A DNA stretch of 64,000 bases, taken from NCBI RefSeq assembly GCF_038007465.1, contig NZ_JBBOXF010000001.1:3979001-4043000 (forward strand), read 5' to 3'. The notes beneath the pieces are model-generated. The model was not told the origin of the DNA, searched no databases, and saw only the letters and a program-made list of their open reading frames with translations. The position numbers and the translations under genes were made by a program. Numbering within the stretch: position 1 is the stretch's first letter; each line of letters begins with the position of its first letter. This document shows, in pieces, positions 9,081 through 18,196 of this stretch. The DNA is from Sporosarcina sp. FSL K6-1508. Its GTDB lineage: Bacteria; Bacillota; Bacilli; Bacillales_A; Planococcaceae.

Positions 9081-9130
9081 GTAAACTGAGAAGATTTTAA
9101 AATCTTCTCTTTTACCCCATGCCTTTTTAT
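9072..9130 (+). terminator. Leader terminator controlled by the RAT
   Basis: A long hairpin: outer arms GGCATGGTGGTAAA and its near-complement ending CCCCATGCC (9115-9123), inner arms GAGAAGATTTT/AAAATCTTCTC, then TTTTTAT. The left arm shares bases with the RAT. Confidence 0.88.
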
Positions 9131-9205
9131 GTTTTGTACTTATGATTGGGCAGTATAAATAGGTATAGGACCTTCAAAAAACTGAAAATAAAGGAGTCCA
9201 AAGAC

Positions 9206-9688
9206 ATGCTATCAAATTTATTTAAAAAACGTAAATTACAAATCTTTGCACCAGTCAACGGAGACATCATTCCGCTTGACCAAGTTCCAGACCCAGTCTT
9301 TAGTCAAAAAATGCTTGGCGAGGGAATCGCTATTATGCCAACCACAGGAAATATCCACGCTCCCATAGAAGGAAAAATTGTTCTAGTAGCGGATTCATTG
9401 CATGCGATCGGTATCCGTTCAAATGATGGAACAGAGATTCTTATACATATTGGTTTGGAAACGGTTTCACTTCAAGGAAAAGGCTTTACAGTATTAGTGA
9501 AAGCAGGCGACAAAGTGTCCCTTGGGCAGTCGCTCATCGAGGTAGATTGGGATTATGTGCGCGAACATGCTGAAAGTATTATAACGCCCATTGTGATTAC
9601 AAATAGCAAAGAAAGAGAAGTTCAATGTAGCCATACAATGGAAGGCATCATGGGAGAAACGGTCATAATGACCGTTTCCGCTAAGTGA
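9206..9688 (+). CDS. crr: PTS EIIA component, glucose/GlcNAc (Crr) type
   Basis: 160-residue soluble EIIA of the Glc family that passes phosphate from HPr to EIIB. Active-site histidines are His66 (LHAIG) and His81 (ILIHIGLET), 15 residues apart as in E. coli IIAGlc (75/90). APVNGDIIPLDQVPDPVF and GEGIAIMPTTG are standard. The start at 9206 has AAGGAG 9 nt upstream; upstream TTG codons are in the leader. It is first gene of a three-gene plus-strand operon followed 38 bp later by the antiterminator gene. The nearby EIICB lacks its own EIIA domain, so this protein probably serves it. Confidence 0.92.
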   Translation: MLSNLFKKRKLQIFAPVNGDIIPLDQVPDPVFSQKMLGEGIAIMPTTGNIHAPIEGKIVLVADSLHAIGIRSNDGTEILIHIGLETVSLQGKGFTVLVKAGDKVSLGQSLIEVDWDYVREHAESIITPIVITNSKEREVQCSHTMEGIMGETVIMTVSAK

Positions 9689-9726
9689 TGCATTACTAGC
9701 CTAAAGAAAAAAGGAGTTGGCTACCG

Positions 9727-10545
9727 ATGAAAATCACAAAGATTCTCAATAATAATGCTGTAGTTGTACTAGACGACAGGCAAGAAAAAATTGCAGTTGG
9801 CGCCGGGATTGCTTTTAATAAGAAACGCAACGACATCGTCAATATCCACAAAATTGAAAAGATATTTGTCATGAGGGAAAATGACAAACTACAGCAACTT
9901 CTAAGCCGAATTCCAGAAGAGCATTTTACCATCTCGGAAGAAATCATTACATATGCAGAGACAAACATGGGTGCAAAGTTAAACGAGCATATTCATATCG
10001 TCCTTACTGATCACCTCTCCTTTGCCATTGAAAGAGTGAGAGATGGTATTCATTTAAACAATAAGCTATTACATGAGATAAAAATCTTATACAGAAGAGA
10101 ATTTGAAATTGGTCTTTGGGCAATCCAACATATTAAAGAAAAATGTCAAGTTGATATGCCTGTGGATGAAGCAGCCTATATCGCCCTTCATATCCATACT
10201 ATGAAACCGCAAGGAGGTGATTTGCACCAAACAGTTAGGCAGACTACGATTATAAGAGATATGGTTAAAACGATTAAGCGGCAGTTAAAAATCAGCGTTG
10301 AAGAGGACGACATATCTTACCATCGGCTTATCACGCATCTTCGGTTTACGTTAACGAGAATGAATAATTATGGTCTTCACACGATGGATGAGGAAATGTT
10401 GGTTATGATTAAAAAGAAGTTCCCCCTGTCGTACAGTTGTGCTGTCAAGGTTGCAAAGGAATTAGTTGTGATGCACGGAGTAGAATTGCCAGAACAAGAG
10501 TTGGGATACATTGCACTACATATTGAAAGATTAAAAAAAAAATAA
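9727..10545 (+). CDS. Transcription antiterminator of the BglG/LicT/GlcT family
   Basis: 272-residue protein with an N-terminal co-antiterminator RNA-binding domain (residues 1-55, MKITKILNNNAVVVLD) and two PTS regulation domains. PRD1 (about 70-170) has HIHIVLTDHLSFA and EAAYIALHIHTM; PRD2 (about 175-272) has YHRLITHLRF and ELGYIALHIERL. The histidines in these motifs are the usual phosphorylation sites. It should bind the RAT at 9053-9080 and allow transcription of its own operon when the cognate sugar drains phosphate from the PTS. The RAT resembles the GlcT target, so GlcT-like is the best description. SD is AAGGAG; the 3' neighbour is the permease gene, 75 bp downstream. Confidence 0.9.
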   Translation: MKITKILNNNAVVVLDDRQEKIAVGAGIAFNKKRNDIVNIHKIEKIFVMRENDKLQQLLSRIPEEHFTISEEIITYAETNMGAKLNEHIHIVLTDHLSFAIERVRDGIHLNNKLLHEIKILYRREFEIGLWAIQHIKEKCQVDMPVDEAAYIALHIHTMKPQGGDLHQTVRQTTIIRDMVKTIKRQLKISVEEDDISYHRLITHLRFTLTRMNNYGLHTMDEEMLVMIKKKFPLSYSCAVKVAKELVVMHGVELPEQELGYIALHIERLKKK

Positions 10546-10620
10546 GGACAACATGAGTCTTCATCATTGTGTATTTTTTCGGATTAGTTATCTAAAAATT
10601 TCGAATAGGGGTGAGTTACC

Positions 10621-12069
10621 ATGATGAAATATCTGCAAAAGCTTGGCCGTTCTTTAATGTTACCTGTAGCCGTATTACCTGCTGCAGCAATTTTAATGGG
10701 GATTGGATACTGGATTGACCATGATGGATGGGGTGCGGGAAATGCAGTAGCAGCTTTCTTAATTACAGCTGGATCTTCGATTATTGATCATATTCCAATC
10801 TTATTTGCTGTAGGAGTCGCATTAGGGATGTCTAAGACCAAAGATGGTTCTGCCGCACTTAGTGGATTGGTCGCTTTCTTAGTCGCCACGAGCTTGCTAT
10901 CAATAGACAGTGTTGCAATGCTACAAGGTATTGATTCGGAAAATGTTAACAAAGCTTTCGAAAGAATTGATAATGCTTTTATAGGGATTATTTCTGGGAT
11001 TATTGCGTCGATCATGTACAATCGTTTCAGCCAAGTTCAATTACCAGATTTCTTAGCATTTTTTAGTGGTAAACGGCTTGTCCCAATCATGTCCGCAGTT
11101 GCTATGTTAGTCGCTTCAGCTGCATTGTTCTTTATCTGGCCCCTTTTCTATGGTGCGTTGGTTTCTTTTGGAGAAGGAATAAGTGGGTTAGGCAATGTTG
11201 GCGCAGGCCTATATGGCTTCTTTAACCGCCTGTTAATCCCTACTGGATTACATCATGCTTTGAATGCTGTATTCTGGTTTGACACAATTGGTATTGACGA
11301 CATCGGAAAGTTCTGGGATGGTAGCGGAATCAAAGGAGTCACCGGTATGTACCAAGCAGGGTTTTTCCCGATTATGATGTTCGGGTTGCCCGCTGCAGGT
11401 CTAGCGATGTATCATACTGCAAAGACAAAAAGAAAAAAACAAACGGCATCATTAATGTTAGCTGCAGGGTTTGCTGCATTCTTTACAGGAGTTACTGAAC
11501 CACTTGAATTTGCATTTATGTTCCTTGCACCAGCTCTTTATGTCGTACATGCGGCTTTAACTGGATTATCTTTATTTATTGCTGCAACATTTCAGTGGAC
11601 GGCAGGATTTGGATTTAGTGCTGGTTTTGTAGACCTTTTCTTAAGTTCAAAATTACCACTAGCTAACCAACCTTATATGTTAATCGTTCAAGGGTTAGTA
11701 TTCGCGGTTATTTACTATTTCCTCTTCCGATTCCTAATCGTAAAGTTCGACTTGAAAACACCAGGCAGAGGAGACGACGAGGATTATGAAGATCAAGGTG
11801 GCGAAACGATTGCTCCATCAGGAAATAAATTCTCTGCGATGGCGGCTAAAATTTATGATGGTTTAGGCGGAGACGCTAACGTAAATTCTATTGACTTCTG
11901 TGCATCACGCTTACGTGTAGAGGTAAAAGATATGACTGTTGTCGATCAAAAGAAAATCAAAGATACTGGTGTACCGGGGATAAATGTTGTCGGTCCACAA
12001 AGCATTCAAGTTATTGTAGGAACAAACGTACAATTCGTGGCAGATGAAATTGAAAAAATCCGCAAGTGA
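10621..12069 (+). CDS. nagE: PTS EIICB, N-acetylglucosamine-specific type (NagE/NagP)
   Basis: 482-residue sugar permease, EIIC first (about residues 1-380) and EIIB last (about 405-482). The EIIC part follows E. coli NagE closely: LPVAVLPAAAILMGIG, LPDFLAFFSGKRLVPI, NRLLIPTGLHHALN, GMYQAGFFPIMMFGLP, TGVTEPLEFAFMFLAP and LKTPGRGDD before the linker. The EIIB domain has the phosphocysteine in SIDFCASRLRVEV; the usual CxTRLR is CASRLR here. No EIIA domain is attached; the crr-like gene of the same operon can supply it. The RAT in the leader is ptsG-like, so glucose transport cannot be excluded, but the EIIC sequence argues for GlcNAc. Confidence 0.85.
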   Translation: MMKYLQKLGRSLMLPVAVLPAAAILMGIGYWIDHDGWGAGNAVAAFLITAGSSIIDHIPILFAVGVALGMSKTKDGSAALSGLVAFLVATSLLSIDSVAMLQGIDSENVNKAFERIDNAFIGIISGIIASIMYNRFSQVQLPDFLAFFSGKRLVPIMSAVAMLVASAALFFIWPLFYGALVSFGEGISGLGNVGAGLYGFFNRLLIPTGLHHALNAVFWFDTIGIDDIGKFWDGSGIKGVTGMYQAGFFPIMMFGLPAAGLAMYHTAKTKRKKQTASLMLAAGFAAFFTGVTEPLEFAFMFLAPALYVVHAALTGLSLFIAATFQWTAGFGFSAGFVDLFLSSKLPLANQPYMLIVQGLVFAVIYYFLFRFLIVKFDLKTPGRGDDEDYEDQGGETIAPSGNKFSAMAAKIYDGLGGDANVNSIDFCASRLRVEVKDMTVVDQKKIKDTGVPGINVVGPQSIQVIVGTNVQFVADEIEKIRK

Positions 12070-12152
12070 AACTAACGATGCTTAATAAGAAAAAATTAAA
12101 TGAAATTCGACAAATTACCACCGCGAACAGATACTAAAAAGGTTAGATATAG

Positions 12153-12190
12153 AAACACCCAATGGAAATTCGATTGGGTGTTTTTCTTTT
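12153..12190 (+). terminator. Terminator of the PTS operon
   Basis: An AAACACCCAAT stem pairs with ATTGGGTGTTT across a short loop, then TTTTCTTTT. It is about 85 bp after the nagE stop. Confidence 0.88.
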
Positions 12191-12353
12191 GCTTCATACC
12201 CAAAAGATTTTGTGACTGGGCTTTTTTAGGATTAACCATTATTTCCAATTAACTATTTACGCTATTTCCAAGGAGTATAATCCACAAATAGTTATTGTGA
12301 AATTGGGGAACACTACCTCTTGATAGATACTAAAAATTAAAGGAGGAAGTAAA

Positions 12354-12575
12354 ATGTCTCGAATTATTCCGAAACCGAACGACTCAGATGATAATGTTAA
12401 TAGGCTGAAGAAAACAATCAGTAATCTGGAAGCAGCAGAAGCGGCAATGGAATTTGCAGAAGGGAAAGAACTTGCTACGATCAAGGAGAAAAATGAACGT
12501 CGTGAAGAAAGTATTGAAGACTTAAAAAGTGAAATCAGCGAGGAAAATAAATCTCGAATTAACGGGTATTTTTAA
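12354..12575 (+). CDS. tlp: Small acid-soluble spore protein Tlp
   Basis: 73-residue, highly charged protein matching the Tlp family of minor spore proteins. It has PKPNDSDDNVNRLKKTISN, then LEAAEAAMEFAEG, KEKNERREESIE and a C-terminal NGY, all of which align with B. subtilis Tlp (SDNVEKLQ, EEAEASMEFASG, KEKNARREQSIE, NGY). Tlp is made in the forespore, so the gene is evidence for endospore formation. AAAGGAGG lies 8 nt upstream of the ATG. It is monocistronic, with a terminator at 12633-12666. I did not find a convincing sigma-G promoter by eye. Confidence 0.87.
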   Translation: MSRIIPKPNDSDDNVNRLKKTISNLEAAEAAMEFAEGKELATIKEKNERREESIEDLKSEISEENKSRINGYF

Positions 12576-12632
12576 GAGTACGGACAACTTCTTGTCAATG
12601 ACATTAAGTTGGTGAATAGGTATCGTTAAATT

Positions 12633-12666
12633 GGCTCAGTTATCGTTATGATTACTGGGCTTTTTT
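12633..12666 (+). terminator. Terminator downstream of tlp
   Basis: Arms GGCTCAGT (12633-12640) and ACTGGGC (12654-12660), then TTTTTT. One G-U pair. Confidence 0.72.
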
Positions 12667-12694
12667 GATTATACGGAGTGGCATTTTTGAATGA

Positions 12695-13432
12695 ATTAGA
12701 ATTCCTACTAATATCGCTTCGACGCTTTGTGGATGCCTCCAACGAAGTCGCTCCTTCGCTGGATGGTCTTCTATGTGAGAAAGCGCATTTCGTTATCAGG
12801 GATGAGACCTACAACCTGGAATGCCATAAATCGATCGAATGTGATCAACGAATGTCTCAATACATGAAGAATGAATTAGAAATCCTGCTAATACCGCTTC
12901 GACGCTTTGTGGATGCCTCCCGCGATAAGCCAGAAAGAAAATCACTTTCAGTCTTATCGCTTCGGCTACCACGAAGTCGCGCCTTCGCTGGATGGTCGAT
13001 GTGAAAAAATGTATTTCATTAGCTGTGATGAAATCTGCGACCTGGAGTGAATCTTTCTTGACTATAATTATAGATGTTGAACTAATGAATGCGGTGTATA
13101 AACTGAGCGAAGGCGCCTTAGCAGGGGTAGCCGAAGCCATAAGACTGGCGGCGAAGCTGCTTGGCTTATGGCGGGAGGCATCCCCTAGCGCCATAGCGGT
13201 TCAATGGAGTTCTTTATTTCAATTTATATAGTATCAACTAGTAATCACATTATAATCTCGGCATATACATCTCAAAATTACATTTCTCTCGATAATGAAC
13301 ACCCTAGCGCAGGCGCGGCAAAGAGGTCCCCAAAGCGCCAAGCGATCTACAATCCGCCCCCCAATTACAATTCTCTCATTATTGAGTTAGCGCCAAAGCA
13401 GATTCATTGGGATTCTTTAATTCAACATATAT
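12695..13432 (+). repeat. Composite repeat block A (modules M1-M1-M2-M3)
   Basis: Non-coding, G+C-richer than its surroundings, and repeated at 29435-30455 and inverted at 60462-61050. It begins with two tandem M1 units 180 bp apart (from about 12715 and 12895). The first M1 has lost the inside of its hairpin. An inverted M2 (about 13105-13200) and a shortened inverted M3 (about 13300-13365) follow. Each full module is an imperfect palindrome with GGATGCCTCCCGC..TAAGCC on one side and CTTA..GGCTTCGGCTACC on the other, then a CGCCTTCGCT tail. Open frames crossing it are by-products of the repeats. The 3' end is cut by the MITE at 13433. Confidence 0.85.
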
Positions 13433-13695
13433 GAGTCAATTTCATAATTGTTTATTCCATAAGTAAAGACGAACGATTTGGATCTATTATCATTTCATTG
13501 TTCGATAATATGTCAGACTACTCTCGTTGATTGTAGCGTAAGGTGGCGACTCCAGCGGGAACAGCGCGAGCTGAAGACCCCGCAGGAGTGAAACGACGAG
13601 GAGGCTGAAGCCGTGCCCGCGGAAAGCGTCCACCTGAAGCGGAGATCAACATTGTTCGTGTTATTTGTTTATAAGTTCTATTGTGAAATTGACTC
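13433..13695. mobile_element. 263-bp MITE with ends like the IS1182-like element
   Basis: Terminal inverted repeats of about 18 bp, GAGTCAATTTCATAATTG at the left (13433-13450) and GAGTCAATTTCACAATAG read from the right (13695-13678). The direct repeat ATAT flanks both ends (13429-13432, 13696-13699). The IS at 47699-49272 has ends GAGTTAATTTCATAATT and a 4-bp flanking duplication. Inside is a 125-bp G+C-rich imperfect palindrome (13526-13650) beginning GTTGAT and ending ATCAAC, with AGGTGG and GCGGG in both arms; I recall this type of core as widely dispersed in Bacillales. No coding capacity. Probably mobilised in trans by an IS1182-like transposase (inference). Confidence 0.78.
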
Positions 13696-13804
13696 ATATA
13701 ATTCACTTTTAACTTTGCTCCCTCTTAATCTCCATGAAATAGTCGTAGAAGTCATTGCCTTTGAATAAAATACAATGACACTATTTTACTGGAGGGCTAT
13801 AACT

Positions 13805-14431
13805 ATGAATTCAATATTTATCTATATCTTTTTAGGTGTATCATTAGCTACTCCAATTGGTCCCGTTAAGACAGTTCTATTAAACACGGGCATTAAAAAT
13901 GGATTTTTTCATGCTTGGTTTTTTAGTCTTGGTTCTTTAGCAACTGACATCATGTATATGTTCATGGTTTATTTTGGGATTGGACAATTTATTGATTCCC
14001 CTTTACTGAAAACAATCCTTTGGTCATTCGGCTGTTTTGTTCTTATGTACACAGGTATAGAAAATTTACTTTCTCTACATAAAATTGATATCAACTTGAA
14101 ATTCGCTAAAAGAGTCCGACTTAGAAAGTCAATCTTATCTGGTTTCTTCATGTCATTGTTTAATCCACTTACCATCCTTTTTTGGCTAGGGATATATGGT
14201 TCCATCCTCGCGAAAACCGCTGGCGTCGCTACAGGCTATCAAATCATTTTAAATAGTATTGCGATATTGATTGGCATTATGTTAGTGGATTTTATAATGG
14301 CCTTTCTTTCCAGCGGAGCTCGTAGATTATTATCCACTAAGCTTTTGAAAATCGTCTCTATTATCTCATCCATATCTATGATTGGGTTCGGAATCTACTT
14401 TGGCTTTCAGGCTTTTCAAGCTTTATTTTAA
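13805..14431 (+). CDS. LysE/RhtB family exporter, copy 1
   Basis: 208-residue, six-helix membrane protein of the LysE translocator family, which exports amino acids or related small molecules. It has the N-terminal SLATPIGPVK motif (LysE PxGP-type), KNGFFHAWFF, GFFMSLFNPLTILFWLG in the middle, and SSGARRLLSTKLLK near the end. The start at 13805 has TGGAGGG 9 nt upstream. A second copy of identical length lies at 15938, and similarity continues about 70 bp upstream of both starts, so gene and promoter were duplicated together. The substrate is unknown. Confidence 0.88.
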   Translation: MNSIFIYIFLGVSLATPIGPVKTVLLNTGIKNGFFHAWFFSLGSLATDIMYMFMVYFGIGQFIDSPLLKTILWSFGCFVLMYTGIENLLSLHKIDINLKFAKRVRLRKSILSGFFMSLFNPLTILFWLGIYGSILAKTAGVATGYQIILNSIAILIGIMLVDFIMAFLSSGARRLLSTKLLKIVSIISSISMIGFGIYFGFQAFQALF

Positions 14432-14582
14432 TGAATTACTCCAAATGGTCCATACGGAAGACTTCCTAATTTTACATAGTACCGTTTCATAAAACGCTTA
14501 TAATAAACTTCCCACGCATAAAATAATCATAGAAGGAAACCATACCTTTACTACTCAAAATAGAATTAGCTGAGGTGTGGTA

Positions 14583-15815
14583 ATGGGAAAAAGTGAAAAT
14601 AAAGTAAGTGTATGGTGCGTTGTAAGTATGGCATCAATTCCTCTCATCATGACGCTAGGAAATTCCATGCTAATTCCAGTGCTTCCGATACTGGAAAAAA
14701 AGGTTGGAATCACTTCATTTCAGTCGAGTATGATCATTACAAGCTATTCAGTCGCCGCTATTTTTCTTATACCAGTAGCGGGCTATTTATCAGACCGCTT
14801 CGGCAGGAAAATGGTGATACTACCGAGTTTAGTCTTCGCTTTAATTGGGGGTTTGATTGCTGGGTTTGCTTCATGGAAAATGGAGGATCCTTACACCATG
14901 ATTATCATTGGCAGAATCCTGCAGGGCGTAGGGGCAGCCGGAGCCATGCCTATCATTTTGCCGCTCGTGGGTGACCTCTATCAGGATGATGATGAAAAAA
15001 TGAGTTCTTGTTTAGGTATTATTGAAACATCGAACACTTTTGGAAAAGTATTAAGTCCCATCCTGGGTTCAGTATTTGCCGCTATTTTATGGTTTCTGCC
15101 GTTCTTCTCCATTTCTGCGCTTAGTTTAATCTCTATTGCACTTATTTTTTTCTTTGTTAAAGTCCCCAAAGAAAAAGATGAACCAATAAAGTTCAAGCAA
15201 TTTTTAAGTAACACAAAAAAAGTATTCAAGGCAGAAGGAAAATGGTTGTATACCGTATTCCTAAATGGGGTCCTTGTAATGCTGATATTATTCAGTATGT
15301 TATTTTTCTTATCAGAAAACCTTGAAAAAGTTCATGATATAAAGGGCATTAAGAAAGGTTTTGTTTTAGCTATTCCCCTTCTTTTACTTTGTATTGCATC
15401 GTTTATCTCCGGTCGAAAAATCAAAGGAAATGTAAAGACGATTAAAAAAGTCATGATTACATGCTTGATCGTAATGTCTGCCAGCGTCATTTTCGTAGGA
15501 TTTACGCGCGATAAACTGGTCCTTCTGTTAGTAGTCACAAGCCTAGTGGGTATTGCCATTGGCGCATTATTACCTGCACTGGACGCTATTATAACTGAAA
15601 ATATAAAAAAAGAACTAAGAGGAACTGTTTCTTCTTTTTATAGCTCGGCAAGGTTTATTGGCGTTGCAGCAGGCCCACCTATTATGTCACTCGCTATGAA
15701 AAACTTTCTTAACCTCAGCTATATTACAGCGGGTGTATTGGGGATTATTCTGGTGTTCATTGTCTTTAAGTTCATCAAAGTCGAGGAAATTGAAAAAACG
15801 AATAAAGTGGTGTAA
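14583..15815 (+). CDS. MFS drug/siderophore-type exporter (DHA1)
   Basis: 410-residue 12-helix major facilitator. The motif A loop is GYLSDRFGRKMVI (about residues 75-87); motif C-like GRILQGVGAAGAMPIILP lies in helices 4-5, and SPILGSVFAAILWF in helix 5, typical of DHA1 antiporters. The start, MGKSENKVSVWCVVSMASIPLIMTLGNSML in outline, resembles the B. subtilis YmfD/bacillibactin-exporter group; that assignment is from memory. The ATG at 14583 is placed 6-7 nt after GAGGTG. It sits between two LysE paralogues on the same strand and ends at a terminator, which suggests an export-focused cluster of unknown substrate. Confidence 0.85.
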   Translation: MGKSENKVSVWCVVSMASIPLIMTLGNSMLIPVLPILEKKVGITSFQSSMIITSYSVAAIFLIPVAGYLSDRFGRKMVILPSLVFALIGGLIAGFASWKMEDPYTMIIIGRILQGVGAAGAMPIILPLVGDLYQDDDEKMSSCLGIIETSNTFGKVLSPILGSVFAAILWFLPFFSISALSLISIALIFFFVKVPKEKDEPIKFKQFLSNTKKVFKAEGKWLYTVFLNGVLVMLILFSMLFFLSENLEKVHDIKGIKKGFVLAIPLLLLCIASFISGRKIKGNVKTIKKVMITCLIVMSASVIFVGFTRDKLVLLLVVTSLVGIAIGALLPALDAIITENIKKELRGTVSSFYSSARFIGVAAGPPIMSLAMKNFLNLSYITAGVLGIILVFIVFKFIKVEEIEKTNKVV

Positions 15816-15820
15816 AAAAG

Positions 15821-15854
15821 AGGACCTAGCGGTTGTTGCTAAGTCCTTTTTTCT
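15821..15854 (+). terminator. Terminator after the MFS gene
   Basis: Arms AGGACCTAGC (15821-15830) and GCTAAGTCCT (15838-15847) with one mismatch, then TTTTTCTCT. It separates the MFS gene from the second LysE gene. Confidence 0.82.
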
Positions 15855-15937
15855 CTAGAATTTTTCATTTAGATGGTTGTACAGGTCACTCCCTTCGAAT
15901 AAGATGCATAGACATCATTTTAAAGGAGGACTATCCC

Positions 15938-16564
15938 ATGAATTCACTAGCCGCCTATATCTTTTTAGGCGTTTCTTTAGCTGCGCCAATCGGCCCTGTT
16001 AACGCTGCGCAGCTAGACACAGGAATTAAAAACGGATTTTTTCATGCTTGGATTTTTGGTTTAGGTGCCTTAACAGCCGACATCTTGTATATGGGAATGG
16101 TTTATTACGGGGTCGGTCAAATTATTGACTCACCTCTTGTAAAAATAATACTTTGGTCATTTGGTTGTTTTGTCCTTACATATACAGGCATAGAAAGTTT
16201 ACTATCACTACATAAAATTGAATTAAATTTGAAATCAGGTGAAAAAAATCGTCTTAGGCGTTCAGTATTAACTGGTTTTTTCATGTCTCTATTAAATCCC
16301 CTAACGATACTTTTTTGGCTGGGCATCTATGGTTCAGTTCTTGCGGAAACAGCCAAAACCTTTACTGGCAATCAACTCATTATGAATAGCCTAGCCATCG
16401 TCGTTGGAATCATTTTATGGGATACAATAATGGCCACAATATCAAGTGGAGCCCGTAGATTATTATCCACGAAGCTCCTGAAGGTTATCTCTATACTATC
16501 TTCCCTATCCATGATTGGTTTCGGAATATATTTTGGGATTCAAGCCTATCACGCACTATTTTGA
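15938..16564 (+). CDS. LysE/RhtB family exporter, copy 2
   Basis: 208 residues, clearly paralogous to the gene at 13805: SLAAPIGPVNAAQLDTGIKNGFF in outline, GFFMSLLNPLTILFWLGIYGS, SSGARRLLSTKLLK and the same C-terminus. AAAGGAGG lies 8 nt before the ATG. The upstream 70 bp resemble those of copy 1 and contain a fair promoter (TTGTAC, 17 bp, TAAGAT); copy 1 has TAAAAT at the matching place. Its last 16 bp overlap the 3' end of the convergent amino-acid permease. The two copies differ most around residues 18-25 and 55-65, so they may have diverged in substrate. Confidence 0.88.
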   Translation: MNSLAAYIFLGVSLAAPIGPVNAAQLDTGIKNGFFHAWIFGLGALTADILYMGMVYYGVGQIIDSPLVKIILWSFGCFVLTYTGIESLLSLHKIELNLKSGEKNRLRRSVLTGFFMSLLNPLTILFWLGIYGSVLAETAKTFTGNQLIMNSLAIVVGIILWDTIMATISSGARRLLSTKLLKVISILSSLSMIGFGIYFGIQAYHALF

Positions 16565-17901
16565 GCCTCATCTTTCTTCCACTTTTTACGTAATAATAAG
16601 ACAACTATTCCAATGACTGTGAGGAACAGTAAACTGATAAAAAAGCCAGGCCGGCTTGTTTGATGGAAAAGAGTTCCACTCACGGCCGCTATGACTAGAA
16701 TCATTCCAATCACCCTTTTCACTTTATCCGCAGTAGTCGGCTCGATTAATTTGTGATACATGATTAAAATGAACAGCCAATTATAAAGAAGCATTAGTGC
16801 TGCGGCTGTGGTTATATATTCGTACACTTTATCAGGCAATAATAAAGAGGTCACGATGGAAAGAACTAGCCCAGTTGAAGTTAAAGCAATCGCAGGCAAT
16901 GGCATTTTAAATTTCTTTTTCGTTTGTTTACTGAATATTTTAGGAGCATCTCCATCTTCAGATATTGTCAGAAGTATCGTGGTAACCGAGAACAGGGATG
17001 CAGACATCGTTGAAAACCCGGCAATAATAATTGCAGCAGTAAACACATGTGGGAAAAATTCAATATTACTAACACCTGATAAAGCCTCAACAAACGGGCT
17101 TTTGTTTTCCCTGAACTTATCATAAGGCATCAGTAATAGCGCTAACGAAAGTGCGGTAACATAAATGACTCCAAGCAACCCTAACATGACTTTTCCGGAC
17201 TTTGGAGCGTCTTCTTTATTTTTCAAATGGATCGCCATTACGCCCATCACTTCAATTCCGCCATGCGCATAAAAGGCGAACAAAAGTGCACTCCAGAAAC
17301 CAATTACACCGTTAGGAAAAAATTCATTTACAGATTGAGGGATACCAGCCTTTGGACTTCCCTCAATTGTCCCGGTCAGTGCTAAAATGGCAATCACTAT
17401 AAACATAAAAATAGCAGCAATTTTCATAACGGCATAAATGCTCTCTAATTTCCCAAACGCTTTTGCCCCAATAAAAAGAACAATGAGGCCGCAAACTGCA
17501 TAGATCGATGCAAATATCCACAATTTAATATCAGGAAACCAAAATCGTGACAATAGTGAGATTGCGGTAAGCTGACTGCCAATGATCAATATTTCCGAAC
17601 ACCAATAGACCCACCCACTGCTAAAACCAGCCCAACGTCCATATGCTTTTTTGGCATACGTTCGAAAAGATCCCTTTTGCGGATCCTTTGCAGACATTTT
17701 GGCTAAGGCTTCAAACACTATATATGTTGCACTTGCAGCCATTATAAAGGCTAGGATGACCGACGGACCTGTCATTTTAATTGCAATACTTGACGCTAAG
17801 AAAAAACCTGTTCCAATAATGCATCCGACACCAATAAGGGATAATTGCCACCAAGCAAGATTGGCTGTTTCATCTTTGCCACCAGATGTTTTCTTCCCCA
17901 T
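16549..17901 (-). CDS. APC-family amino acid permease
   Basis: 450-residue amino acid/polyamine/organocation transporter with 12 predicted helices. TM1 has the unwound GVGCIIGTGFFLA motif (residues about 26-38) that binds the substrate backbone. TM6 has SALLFAFYAHGGIEVMGVMA, with the FAFYAHGG stretch typical of the AlaP/YbgF/GabP branch. It ends in a basic tail. GGAGGTG lies upstream of the ATG. The substrate cannot be told from sequence. It overlaps the convergent LysE copy 2 by 16 bp at the 3' ends, leaving no room for separate terminators. Confidence 0.87.
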   Translation of the reverse strand: MGKKTSGGKDETANLAWWQLSLIGVGCIIGTGFFLASSIAIKMTGPSVILAFIMAASATYIVFEALAKMSAKDPQKGSFRTYAKKAYGRWAGFSSGWVYWCSEILIIGSQLTAISLLSRFWFPDIKLWIFASIYAVCGLIVLFIGAKAFGKLESIYAVMKIAAIFMFIVIAILALTGTIEGSPKAGIPQSVNEFFPNGVIGFWSALLFAFYAHGGIEVMGVMAIHLKNKEDAPKSGKVMLGLLGVIYVTALSLALLLMPYDKFRENKSPFVEALSGVSNIEFFPHVFTAAIIIAGFSTMSASLFSVTTILLTISEDGDAPKIFSKQTKKKFKMPLPAIALTSTGLVLSIVTSLLLPDKVYEYITTAAALMLLYNWLFILIMYHKLIEPTTADKVKRVIGMILVIAAVSGTLFHQTSRPGFFISLLFLTVIGIVVLLLRKKWKKDEAQNSA

Positions 17902-18196
17902 TTACACACCTCCACATAAGGATAGCCTTCCACAAGCTAGTGGATTTATGTGTAAATGAAATGATGAAAAAACTTCAGTTTTAGACAAGAACTTCAACCA
18001 ACTTAAGAGAGCATCACTACTAAAGTCTTCTCACTTTCATAGTACGTGAAAGTTAATGAGCATTTAAAACGTATAATTAGGAATTGAAATCAACCCAGAA
18101 CAAACGCTCTTACTTAATAGTGTTTGCCACTTCTTTTGGAAAGTAAATAATTCATTTGTATAACACATAAAAATCCAATTTGCAGAGGAGATAGAT

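Noticed and set aside
12678..13434. Open reading frames of 75-130 codons through repeat block A (both strands)
   Set aside because: They copy each other and those in blocks B and C, change frame with module length, and have no proper ribosome binding sites.
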